Below are positions 22,111 through 31,440 of a DNA stretch of 64,000 nt, one piece after another. A model generated the notes under the pieces. That model was given only the letters and a program-made list of their open reading frames with translations. It was not told where the DNA came from and did not search any database. Origin of the DNA: Pleodorina starrii (taxonomy: Eukaryota; Chlorophyta; Chlorophyceae; Chlamydomonadales; Volvocaceae); contig BRXU01000002.1 of NCBI GenBank assembly GCA_030267565.1, forward strand, positions 8,003,001-8,067,000. Direction: 5' to 3'. Numbering within the stretch: the stretch's first letter is position 1; every line of letters starts with the position of its first letter. The translations under genes and the position numbers were made by a program.

Positions 22111-22880
22111 GAGCCCCGGTTCTAAGCGCCGGCTCACTGCTAGCAATAATAATATCCCGTGTCGGAGGCCCTAAGTGTGCCGGACGAAAACCCGCTTGCC
22201 GCTCCTGCCTGCTCCGTTTGCCGTGCAAGAGCCCAACGAACTAATCAACGTTAACCAACGCATCTAGCAAAATATACAAGAAGGGCCTGCGGCGATCCCG
22301 GAAATTTGGTTGCGCCGTGGAGTTGTGGAAAGCGTGTGTTGATAGGAAGACGGACGACAGTCAGTGTGCCGCAGCCGGCGGTACGCAGCAGTAACAGGTC
22401 GGCTTGGAATTGCGGAATGCAGGCACCATCGGACATGTAGATAGGGGGAAAGCAGGGCACTAGCCAAGCACGGAGGCCATGCCCCACCCTCCCCCTGTGG
22501 GCCCCAAAGGCCTTCCTTTACACACGTCGTTTTGCCCACGTTTTGCTCAACGGTGAACAACACCCCAGCAATCCCATGCTTCACGTAGCCCGACAGGGGC
22601 AATCACAGCGGGGAAAAAACTGGTAGATAGAGGGTCCACAAGCCCAAAACCCCGGTCCCCGGCGGTCTCACCACGGTCCCCCCCGGTCTCCCCCGGTCCC
22701 ACCACGGTCCCCGGCGGGGGTGACGGCCATGGCACTGGGGCACCGCATGCACAAGGAAAGTTTACGCTGGACCGTAAGCCCAAGCGTGTCACACGCACGC
22801 GCGCTGCTGTGCGCGAATGAAGGGGCGACTCCCATCCACACGCAAACGTGTGTGAATGTGGACGCAAGAACAAATGGCTG
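22111..22880. other. No supported gene
   Basis: A CGGTCCC-type minisatellite lies at about 22650-22720 (CCCCGGTCTCCCCCGGTCCC and variants). Minus-strand frames across 22264-23254 are open because of repeats, with no recognised domain. Confidence 0.4.
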
Positions 22881-23100
22881 CACACGAAGGGGCGACCCGC
22901 TCCAAGGAGCGACCCGCACGAAGGGGCGACCCGCACCCAGAGGCGTCCCGCAATGAGGGGCGACACGCACGAAGGGGCCACCCGCACGAAGGGGCCACCC
23001 GCACTGAGGAGCGACTCGCACTGAGGAGCGACCCGCAGTAGGGGGCAACCCGCAGTAGAAGGCGACCCGCACGAAGGGGCCACCCGTACGAAGGGACGGC
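22881..23100 (+). repeat. 18-bp minisatellite, about 12 copies
   Basis: Degenerate units of GGGGCGACCCGCACGAA. Because 18 is a multiple of three, several frames on both strands stay open with six-residue repeats; I regard these as non-coding. Confidence 0.9.
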
Positions 23101-23259
23101 CCGCACTAGGCACCGTTTCCCGTGTCGTTTTCGTTGCCCTGCAAGCAGCCTTCGGACGCGTGTGAACCTGCGCAGCGTATGTATGCTCCGGTTTCGGCCT
23201 CCTAGGTCCTGCGTCTCGCGCATGCGTCACCGTCGCTTTGCATCCAAGCGCCATTCAGA

Positions 23260-23815
23260 TTGGATTTGTTCTTCTGATCGCGGTGTCGGTCCAGAGGTCT
23301 CCGCGCTCGTCTTGGCAATGCCCGCTTCCCGGTTTCGGCCTTCTCCTTCCCGCTGTTCGTGCTCCCGTGCTTTGCCTCGCACAAATGGATTGCTTTGCCT
23401 CGCACAAATGGCCGCGACCCATTGATAGACGCGACACCGCCGCTTCCAGAGGTCTCCGCGTATTGCGTCAACCGTTCGCGCAGATGCCGCTGACCAATGA
23501 AGGGTTCAGTTTTCGGATACGTGTGCTTGGTCGCTTTACCTGTTCATCACCAGCCTGTATTGTCACCAGAGGTCTCCGCGTATGGTATCCAGACGTCTCC
23601 GCGTATTATGTCAACCGTTCGCGTGACCGTCACAGCTCGCCATCTGGTCTATACGTCGTGTTGCCTTCCCTTGATATCATTTGTTGATACTCCTTTGCGC
23701 TGCCTTTGCATTCTCCGCTTTCGTTTGTGCAATGCCCGCTTCCCGGTCTCGGCCTTCTCCTAGCGCTGTTCGTGCTCCCGTGCTTTGCCTCGCACAAATG
23801 ACCTCCATTGTTTAT
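23260..23815 (+). repeat. Interspersed direct repeats
   Basis: A ~75-bp block (GCAATGCCCGCTTCCCGG ... CTTTGCCTCGCACAAATG) occurs at about 23315-23391 and 23729-23800. The motif CAGAGGTCTCCGCG recurs four times between 23292 and 23600. No coding function seen. Confidence 0.85.
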
Positions 23816-24224
23816 GCCATTCTTGCATGTGTTTCTACGCAACGTTTGCGTCCTCCGGGCGCTTGGTTCTCCTTCCTGAGCAGTACGCATGCGTCACCGC
23901 CTTTCCTATTGTGGTTCGTTCGAGCAAACGGTGGGCGACTTCAATTCAGAAGCACGTCGCATTCCACATGCGCGTGTACGGGCCCTCGCAGACACACAGA
24001 GCAGTGTGTCCTGCACTGGCGTCCTCAAGGCGCTTTCCCTTGTTTGACTCCATTTCGTCTCGCCGATCCTTGATTCCGACTCACATACTGCCGCCCTTGC
24101 CCTTCTCTGCATTTTCTCCTGTTCCTAGCGTGCGTCGGTGCCGCTGACGATGCGACGGTACTGCCCCGTTACCGCCCACATGTGTACTGCTGGCCCACAT
24201 ATTGAGATCACAACTCCTCTGGTG
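23816..24224. other. No supported gene
   Basis: Open frames exist on the plus strand (23681-24073, 23785-24147) but show no domain or exon pattern. Confidence 0.3.
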
Positions 24225-24300
24225 CTTAACCCTTCAATTGGTCTGAGACCAATTTCCGGGTACTTAACCCTTCAATTGGTCTGAGACCAATTTCCGGGTA
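24225..24300 (+). repeat. 38-bp tandem duplication with palindromes
   Basis: Two identical 38-bp units at 24225-24262 and 24263-24300, each with TTAACCC and the palindrome AATTGGTCT-G-AGACCAATT. TTAACCC is the typical outer sequence of piggyBac-like elements (TTAA target), so this may be a duplicated transposon terminus; no partner end was found. Confidence 0.85.
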
Positions 24301-25109
24301 TAACTTAGCCCGTGGCGCCCGTAATGTAGGTCGGTTTGATCGGTTGATCGCCTTAGAATGGATTAAACACAAGTTTACTGGGTGCGTTACAGAAAATGCG
24401 ACCTCGAAGTACGTACTCCGTTCGGGATCTTCAGCCCGACTGCATCATTTCTGCTTTCCAAAATTACATCTTTAGCTTCCGATTATAAAGCCTTATAAAT
24501 GCTGCGTTCCAGTGTGTCCGCAAATGAACGTCGGTCATCACTCTTCCGGCAGACTCTCACCCAGGCAGCGACGAACAGAACCAACACCCACACGCAATTC
24601 AGATTCAAATTCCATATAAGCTTCACTAAGGGTTCGATTACATTTGTCCAGTTCAAAACATTAATACGGAAACCAGCAGACATAAGGGTTCGATTACATA
24701 TGCACGAAACAGTGTCTTGCAGTTAGACTTTAAGTCGGGAATCAGTTTATAAGTGGTGTTTACATTTCAGCCGGAAAGTGGTTTCGTACATAAAAGTCTT
24801 AATGCAAGATTTCACAACCGGGGTCGTGAAAACTTGCAAAAACTCATCATTCGGGCTGCTAAAGGGAGACCTGGTATCAGGATAACCCGATCGAAACCCC
24901 ATATCTCGTGGACGTTGGGCCCACAATGTCGTGCAAACACACTTCGAAGCTGGAGTTCCGTGGAACTCTGGTGGCGGCTCACCTTTGGTTTCAGTCATAT
25001 GTAAACAGCCCCTTAGGGTTCGATTACATTTGTCCAGTTCAAAACATTAATACGGAAACCAGACATAAGACCGATTCTGCCCGAAACTAGTTTTGGTCTG
25101 AAAAAGTGT

Positions 25110-25295
25110 TTACATTGCATTTTTGTGCTTTTTTGCCTTGCAAATACTGGGCAGGGGCACGTTCAGCGCCTGCACTGCACTCAGGACAGCTTGTTGTGCG
25201 ATAGCGTCTATGCTAGGGTCGTCCTGCTCTGCCTGAATAGAGTCCTCGTCATGATCACACGGCTCATCGTCGGAGTAATCATTTAGACCGCTCAT
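25110..25295 (-). CDS. Acidic 61-residue frame inside TIR element
   Basis: Minus-strand frame starting MSGLNDYSDDEPCDHDEDS and ending in a basic KAKKHKNAM tail. The acidic start resembles the N-termini of some DDE transposases (for example piggyBac-like), and it sits in the middle of a TIR element, so it may be a transposase remnant. No catalytic domain follows. It may not be expressed. Confidence 0.3.
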   Translation of the reverse strand: MSGLNDYSDDEPCDHDEDSIQAEQDDPSIDAIAQQAVLSAVQALNVPLPSICKAKKHKNAM

Positions 25296-25487
25296 TTCTG
25301 CCGCGGCAAACGCATGCTCTGCTTAAAAATATGAGAAAATTAAAAGGCTAGCAAGGTGAAGACCGGACGCTGTGTGTGGTTTAAGTTGCTGTATGCCAAC
25401 GAGGCGTCCAGCGTCTTGTTTTTACTAGATTATGTTTGAAGCTGATGAGTTTTTGCAAGTTTTCACGACCCCGGTTGTGAAATCTTG

Positions 25488-25894
25488 ATGATGATGATGT
25501 TACAAGCTTCAGTGAGCTCGTACGGTTCAAACGAACCCGAAGGCTCATGAACCGCCTCAGACAAGCAAAAGGAACAAAAAGTAAGGAAAAATCAACCGTA
25601 GCAGAAAGGGCATAAAGACAACATAAGACAGATACGTCACAAAAGCACAACATGACCTGAGAAGGAGTCTCCATCGACTCTACACGGCGATGCGCTCGCG
25701 CCGAAAGCAAAACATGTCATAAACAACCTTTGCAAGACCGCGCTGATCGTCTATTTGCATGACGTCGCAAACACTCGCTCCCTCCGGTACACCCAGGTCC
25801 CAAAGCTTCTGCCGCGCTGACACGAGAGCAGAACACTCCAACAGGAAGTGCTTCTCGTCCTCGACGGCACCATTAATGCGACACGCCTTGCATT
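25488..25894 (-). mobile_element. 5'-truncated LINE 3' end, nested insertion
   Basis: Minus-strand 3' end of a non-LTR retrotransposon. The frame has the C-terminal motif usual after LINE reverse transcriptase, CRINGAVEDEKHFLLECSAL, then KLWDLGV, ending RRERIAV-stop; a short 3' UTR and an (ATC)4 tail follow. It is flanked by a 7-bp target duplication AATCTTG (25481-25487 and 25895-25901). The undisrupted target can be read in the other TIR arm at 24799-24830. The 5' truncation and microsatellite tail are typical of LINE copies. Confidence 0.85.
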
Positions 25895-26021
25895 AATCTT
25901 GCATTAAGACTTTTATGTACGAAACTACTTTCCGGCTGAAATGTAAACACCACTTATAAACTGATTCCCGACTTCAAGTCTAACTGCAAGACACTGTTTC
26001 GTGCATATGTAATCGAACCCT

Positions 26022-26392
26022 AATAATCACCCCACGAGGTCGCTTGTAAGTGTCAAATCGTTATACGCTCTGCCGTACCGAAGTGTCACACTACATTACG
26101 GCTAGCAACCGATATGAACATCGGTTCCCCTTGTAATCCTTGCATTCTAATCATGATCGATGGCCTGCCGCGCCCCTGCACCATATCAACTTCACAGGGA
26201 CCCGCTACATCTTTATATCTGATTGAACAATCCAGCACGAACGCAAGACAAATCCAGGTGTAGGTCAACTCTGCAGACATAAGTGTCATAAAACCTATAA
26301 TGACTAATCTAATACTCAAGAATGAAGATCCCTGCTGCAAGCAAACATGTGACATCCATGCGTGTCACTGTCTGAAGCTCACATCTCCAAGC
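26022..26392. other. No supported gene
   Basis: AT-richer sequence between the TIR element and a gene fragment. A minus-strand 89-residue frame (26086-26355) has no recognised feature; it lies immediately 3' of the fragment on the same strand. Confidence 0.35.
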
Positions 26393-26526
26393 GTGGCACT
26401 GTAATGAGGCCAAAAGTTATCCCCGAACGCAACCCAAGCATTGCCCGAACGCGACCCTTCCCCCGCATCCTGTTTCTACCCCCGCGTGCACCCTCAGTGG
26501 TTTGCGCCACGCTCGTCACGGTCATG
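26393..26526 (-). pseudogene. Fragment related to the 3' exon of the gene at 27.8-29.4 kb
   Basis: About 134 bp, roughly 80-85% identical to 27799-27932. Translated on the minus strand both give MTVT-V--TEG-RGG, then MRGKGRVRA-LG-RSGITFGLITVP. The fragment lacks the rest of the gene and reads into unrelated sequence, so it is a partial duplicate. Conservation of the peptide over the variable codons suggests that the family was, or is, coding. Confidence 0.7.
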
Positions 26527-26956
26527 GCACCTGTTGTATCACGCGCTGTGCGTATTCTGGGCTTCGGAAATTATCCTGTTAATTTCCCTGTCTTTGGTTG
26601 TTTCGCTGTTACTTTGCTGTTACTAACTGATTCCTGAGTACGTCCCGTCTGACTGGGTTCGTAATAGTGTCAACTGCGACACTTCGCTGATTCTGTAACG
26701 CTGTGTTACAGGGGATATGTGTAAACTGTACACATCTGGGATACTGGTCCCGGCAGACTGTCCTGTTCTGTTCCGATTGGAGTTACTCTGGAGCTACTGG
26801 CTGCGGGTCGGGTCGCTGTGACCGCCGTACGCTACAACCGCTCACCCAGTGCTTTTAAGCACTCTGCATTTCTCTAATCGGCAGTTCTGACTGCCCCCAT
26901 GCAGTTGGACATTTCTAACGCTTACAACAGCACCCGGCCCGACGCCCTCAGGGCAT
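26527..26956. other. No supported gene
   Basis: Spacer with short T-rich stretches; nothing recognised. Confidence 0.3.
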
Positions 26957-27229
26957 GTGGGGGGCAAACGGGGCTCCGCTGCGACAAAGGACACCACAGA
27001 GGAGGACGCGGTGGCCAAGTTTGTGCTGAATGACCTCGTTGGGCCGCCACCGCTAGATGTCTTGCCTGTGGTCAAGGAGGAGGAATGGGAGCGGATGCAG
27101 GTCCGGCGATTGAAAGGGGTCAAACCAGCTGCAGCCAGGTCGGAGCTCGCAGTGGTCATTGAGAAGGAGAAGGAGAAGGAATGGCTGGATAACTGGGAGG
27201 CGGGGCGGGCGCGCAGTGTTGAGGGCTGA
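26957..27229 (+). pseudogene. Charged hypothetical reading frame, probably a fragment
   Basis: A 90-residue frame opens after an AG (GACGCCCTCAG) and ends at TGA. It is strongly charged: KDTTEEDAVAKFVLNDLVG, then VVKEEEWERMQVRRLKG, then VVIEKEKEKEWLDNWEAG. The following sequence to about 27450 contains a decayed repeat of the same theme (VVNER, then VLRAVVDDVKK) with a stop inside. I do not recognise it; a retroelement or a host gene remnant are both possible. Confidence 0.4.
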
Positions 27230-27479
27230 GGTGGAGCGAGGATTTAAGGAAGGCTATGTACGGCTGTGGTTTATGAAGTGAAGGGGACACACCAGCCAGG
27301 GTGGAGTTCGCTTGCGGTGCGTGGTGAATGAGAGGTAGAAGGAAATTGAATTGCAGGGGACCTGGGGGGCACTGCCCGAGGATGGACACGCGGTGTTGAG
27401 GGCTGTGGTGGACGATGTCAAGAAGACTGAAAATGCCTCGGCAATGTAACCGGCAGGACGGGTAAAAGTTCTCGGCTTT

Positions 27480-27745
27480 GATGAATAGACCGTCTATTGC
27501 GACTCTATAGACGTGTTTACAGTCGATAGCCTTTAGGCGAGCGTCTTTAGATGAACGCACAGACGATCACTAGACGATCGTGTATACATCACCTATAGAC
27601 GACCCGTACTATAGACGACCCACAGACGATCAACAGACGATCGTCTTGGATCGTCTATTTAGGCTCGTCTATCGTCGTCTAATAGACTAGCCTGTAGACG
27701 ATCAGTGTATTTTTCCAAATAGATCGTCTTTAGGAAGGTCTCTAT
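27480..27745. repeat. Cluster of AGACGATC / TAGACGA motifs
   Basis: About a dozen copies of (T/C)AGACGAT or its complement ATCGTCTA in 250 bp, including the palindrome AGACGATCGTCT. Orientation alternates, so the region can form many short hairpins. It abuts the 3' end of the minus-strand gene to the right. Confidence 0.8.
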
Positions 27746-27758
27746 TTTACAGACGCTG

Positions 27759-29388
27759 TCACCCGACGGCCCCACGCCCATTTGCTTGGCCCTGGCGGTG
27801 TGGCACTGTAATGAGGCCAAACGTTATTCCCGACCGCCACCCAAGGTATGCCCGAACGCGACCCTTCCCCCGCATCCCTTTGCCACCCCCGCGTACGCCC
27901 TCAGTGGGATGCACCACGCCCGTTACAGTCATGCCCCCCCGCTCCCGGCCCGACGGCCTGTCAATTTGCTTCGCCGCCAGGGCCTGCGTCCGCGCCGTCG
28001 TCTGTCGGACCTGCGGGATGTGACCGCCGCCGCCACCGCTGCTGTCGCTTCCGCTGCTGGTGCCGGAACGGGCGCCCTCCGCAGCACCGGAGCTGTTAGT
28101 GGTTCCGGAGTCGCCCTCCGGCCAACCTCCCTCCTCGCTTTCCTCGGCAGCCACGGGTCCACCCCCACCCCCCTGCACACGCGACCTGCCCTCCACCGCC
28201 GCACCCGTCGGCCCGCGCTTGGCCGGTTTGGCAGCACGGGGTTTCTTCCGGCCACCCCCAGCGCCCAGGTCATCGTCATCGAGCCGCCGCCTGCCTCTGC
28301 CCGTTCGCGCCTGAGTGGGTTTCGGTCCCCCATCGTGGAGCCACTCGTCGAGGTCCAGGTCGATGTCGTCATGCCCGTCCCCCATGACATCCTGCGAGGT
28401 CCACGGCAGGAAGCAGCTCTGAACTAAGACGCCGAGTAAATGCTCTTCCTATCACAGGAATGCCGCTTTCTTTCTGGCAGGGCAGGACCTAGACATGAAG
28501 CAGGACGGACCTGGACACGGACACTGAGCCGTCGAGACATTAAACCCATAACCCCCCTAACTCTGGCACTCACTGGCGGGGGCGACCTCCTCTCGTCGGT
28601 GGCTGTGCCCGCAGCCTGGATGGGTGCCTCGCCCGCGGGTGCCACCCCGATCAATCAAGAGGTTGCCGAGCTCGTCAGCCCCCGCACCGTGCTCCTGTAA
28701 GAATAGGAGCAAGTAACCCATAGGAAAGTTGGTGGTGTGAGGACCGAGTATCCTTTTTGTAACAGACGCAAACCTTAGGCGACCATGGAACATGGCCGCA
28801 TACGGTAGCTAACAAGACATGGTGGAACCCCGTCTGGCAGCTTACCACCATTGGTTCATCGTCGACGCCCCGGTCCATCCAGAGCCGTTGTTGCAGCGCC
28901 GGCCAGACGCTCGCCCTGAGGGAATGCAACGCAATCAAAATGTGTGCACCAGGAAGGGTTATGCAGTATACAGGCCCCGCAACACAGGCCCGACACAAGG
29001 AGGGTCGTGCTGTACAAACAGGAACGGCAGGAATCAAGTCCCAGTGTCTTTTGATGACTTGGAGGGTCCATAGTAACCACGGAGGCCCCCGTAAAATGTG
29101 TGTGATCAAAGACCTTTCCCAGCTAACGCTGTCACGCACCTCCAACAATGGGGACTCCCCAGCCAGCCTCATGCCGCCGTGCCCGTGCAGTGGCCGCGGT
29201 AGCTCCTGTGGGTCTGGCAGCGGGTCCGGCCTCATCAGCGCCCGCGTGTTGCGCCTGCACGGTCTCCTGGCGCGCCTCGGGGACCATGCCGGGCGGGATA
29301 CCAAAGAAAGACCGGGCTGTGTCCGTAATGGGGCCAGCCTCCGGCCAGTCTGTGGGATGGAAGGGATTGGGTGCGCACGGTGACATAT
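27759..29388 (-). CDS. Multi-exon gene of unknown function
   Basis: Tentative minus-strand exons: 29388-29140 (MSPCAPNPFHPTDWPEAG, FFGIPPGMVPEARQ), 28915-28846, 28694-28574 (GADELGNLLIDRGG), 28391-27759. Splice sites are good, but the phase between the middle exons does not close in my model, so it is incomplete or the gene is decayed. The last exon is firm: 210 codons to TGA, starting with acidic MGDGHDDIDLDLDEWLHDGG, then a basic K/R-rich stretch (GRKKPRAAKPAKRG), a Gly/Ser-rich linker, and a conserved C-terminal basic block (MRGKGRVRA, RSGITFGLITVP) that recurs in a fragment at 26393-26526. A TGTAA lies about 10 nt after the stop. An upstream exon may end near 29430 (GAACAC|GTAAGG). No domain recognised; a retroelement protein is possible. 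Confidence 0.45.
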
Positions 29389-29455
29389 CTGAAATCAAGG
29401 ACAATCAAGGACAATGTGTGGGGAATTAGCCTTACGTGTTCAGTCTGTGGAACCA

Positions 29456-29489
29456 TGTCGTACTCGTAGCCAAGGCTACGAGTACGACA
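29456..29489. other. 34-bp near-perfect palindrome
   Basis: Arms TGTCGTACTCGTAGCC and GGCTACGAGTACGACA separated by AA: a 16-bp perfect stem with a 2-nt centre, just upstream of the tentative first exon of the minus-strand gene. It could be a symmetric protein-binding site, a transposon footprint or an RNA hairpin. Confidence 0.95.
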
Positions 29490-29762
29490 GGGTCCCCGGG
29501 TCCTAATAAGAGACTGAGATTGTTCATTACAGTTGTAATACCTGCCGGTTAAATTTGCTAAGGCTTGAATTGCGAATAGGTACTATTGGAGGCTGGCAGA
29601 GACTGAACCACTGCTGGCGGTGATGGCACCACTGCTGCTGTCAGCAGCGGTGTCAAATTTGGTGGTCCCAAACTTGGGGGGGGGGGCATGCCGGAGCTGG
29701 GGTCTGAGGGATGTTTGGGCACTGGTGCAGCTCACAGCTGCCTTGCTACTGGCATTGAGTAA
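29490..29762. other. No supported gene
   Basis: Spacer; a minus-strand 89-residue frame has no recognised feature. A poly(G) run lies at 29678-29686. Confidence 0.3.
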
Positions 29763-30014
29763 GTGTTGTGAGTGAGCAACATGTACATACGAAGAGAAGT
29801 CGTGGTGGTCAATTACGGCCCACATACGGGCCGGGCGCTTCAGTAGACTCAATAGTCATGAGCCCCGATTGCAAGTGCATGGCTGGTCGAGAGGTCGCTA
29901 GTTCGGTGCCCGCTGGCTGTTGACCAGTGCTGGGTGGCCGGGATGAGGCAGTCTGGGGAAGATTGTGAGGTTAAGGAGTATCGCTTACGGGGGAGTGTTG
30001 TGAGTGAGCAACAT
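29763..30014. mobile_element. Possible SINE-size insertion with 20-bp target duplication
   Basis: The 20-mer GTGTTGTGAGTGAGCAACAT occurs at 29763-29782 and 29995-30014, enclosing 212 bp. A 20-bp direct repeat around a ~200-bp insert fits a retroposed element. The insert has a weak B-box-like stretch (CTAGTTCGGTGCCC) but no clear A-rich tail, so the class is uncertain. Confidence 0.45.
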
Positions 30015-30039
30015 TCATTTATGATAGATACGATACATC

Positions 30040-30290
30040 ACGTGATAAATGCAGTGGGCCAATGTCCATAAGCAGTGCACTGCCCACTTCGGTACGTACT
30101 GCCGTAATGACGTACCCCCCCCCCAGATTCCTGGCGCTGGCCGCTTCCCCGACAGCACCGTCATCACCACACAGCACCCGAGTCGTCCCCGTGCCGGACA
30201 GGTCACGCAGTGTGAAGACAGGTGAGCGAGCGCGCGAGCCAAGCTTGCGTGCGATGGGATAAGCTTGGGCAAGTGAGAGCGAGGCTGCTA
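30040..30290 (+). pseudogene. Partial, frameshifted copy of the secreted-protein gene
   Basis: Homologous to about 19975-20230: the intron (GTGATAAAT-CAGTG-GCCAATG) and exon 2 (ATTCCTGGCGCTGGCCGC) are both present, so the copy arose at DNA level, not by retroposition. An insertion in ACCACACAGCACCCG shifts the exon-2 frame (IPGAGRFPDSTVIT is followed by an unrelated peptide). Exon 1 with the signal peptide is missing. Confidence 0.8.
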
Positions 30291-30790
30291 TATATGTCAT
30301 GGCGGAGATAAAGGCATGTATCGGTGCTTCGTTCTGCAGACGTGCGTGGGTTGTACATACGTACATTAGTAGTCGTGCAGGCCGTACATAAGCATCATGT
30401 GGCCGTACATAAGCTGTACACATATCGGCCGTCAGTGTTCTTGCTTAGATACGTAGGGGAATGTGTCTCGATACTCCACACCAAGCGGTTTGCTGATGGT
30501 GGATGCTTGGATGGGGAACATGGGGTGCTGGAGCGAGCGCTGCACGCATCGCAGTGCTGACGTGTAATCTCGGTAGGGTAGGTCTGCTGGTCATATTTTG
30601 GTCACTCCGCTGTCCCGACGGGTCCCAGGATAGGTGTCACGACCAAACACATACCAAGGGACGAAGACAGCGGGTGAGGCAGGGGAGCATGGTAACATAC
30701 ATATGGACAAGGGGTTGGTGTCGGCTTCCTTGAAGCCGGAAAAAGGGCGGGGCCCTACTAAATCCGTACGGGTGGAGTTGAGTGCTAGGG
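30291..30790. other. No supported gene
   Basis: Contains several GTACATA/CGTACAT repeats at 30350-30420. No ORF with recognisable features. Confidence 0.35.
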
Positions 30791-31048
30791 CGGCGAGGGT
30801 GTGAAGTGTGAGAGTGTCGACATTCCTGCTGATAGACAGCCAGAGCTTTTTCCCGAAATGCCTGCTAGCCGAGTCTTTAGCAAGGCCTGCCGGCGCCGCG
30901 CGAAGCGCGTCATCCCGCCGGGTGCATGAGCGCATGTGCGCATCGACCGAAATACGGCATTTACAAAGCGAGCGGCGAGGGCGTCAACTGTGAGAGTGTC
31001 GATATTACTGCTCATAGACAGCCCGAGCTTTATTCACGAAATGCCTGC
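30791..31048 (+). repeat. Direct repeat pair, about 75 bp
   Basis: 30791-30865 and 30973-31048 share CGGCGAGGG-GT, GTGAGAGTGTCGA, ATAGACAGCC and GAAATGCCTGC, about 80% identical and 182 bp apart. Function unknown. Confidence 0.85.
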
Positions 31049-31440
31049 GGCTTCAGCAATGCGCCCCACGTATAGCATCGCGCTCTATCTATCTCGGCAC
31101 TGTGTAACTCTACTTCCGGCAAGCGCATTGGCTGAAGTTATTTGACAGTAGACATGAGCGTATCATTCACATATTACGCAGGCTGACTTGCAAATAGAAG
31201 GACAGCGGAACTGTTAGTTTGCGAGGGCCGCGACGACATGCACTTGCCGGCGAGAGTGCACAGGCTTCGCTACCGAGGTATTCGCCGCATCGTAGAGCAG
31301 GCTTGACAACTTTAACATTAGGACCGGGACTGTGGAAGTCCCCTAGGTTGCCGACTGCATCGTGCGTGCATTGGCGGCTTGGCGTCCAACAACCAGCAGT
31401 TTGCCCCTCATGGTTTGCTCCTTGCAACCTTTGTAATAGT
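31049..31440. other. No supported gene
   Basis: Nothing recognised apart from an open plus-strand frame that runs on into the palindromic region. Confidence 0.3.

Larger units (their letters stand above)
24685..26021. mobile_element. DNA transposon with 165-bp terminal inverted repeats
   Basis: Left arm 24685-24849 pairs with right arm 25443-26021 once the nested LINE insertion (407 bp plus one 7-bp target copy) is removed: both arms are then 165 bp. Outer end AGGGTTCGATTACATATG. Element length without the LINE is 923 bp. It contains a minus-strand acidic mini-frame (25110-25295) but no transposase, so it is non-autonomous. The outer motif AGGGTTCGATTACAT also occurs at 24629 and 25015, the latter two followed by the same ~48 bp, indicating internal rearrangement. 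No clear target duplication. Confidence 0.85.
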
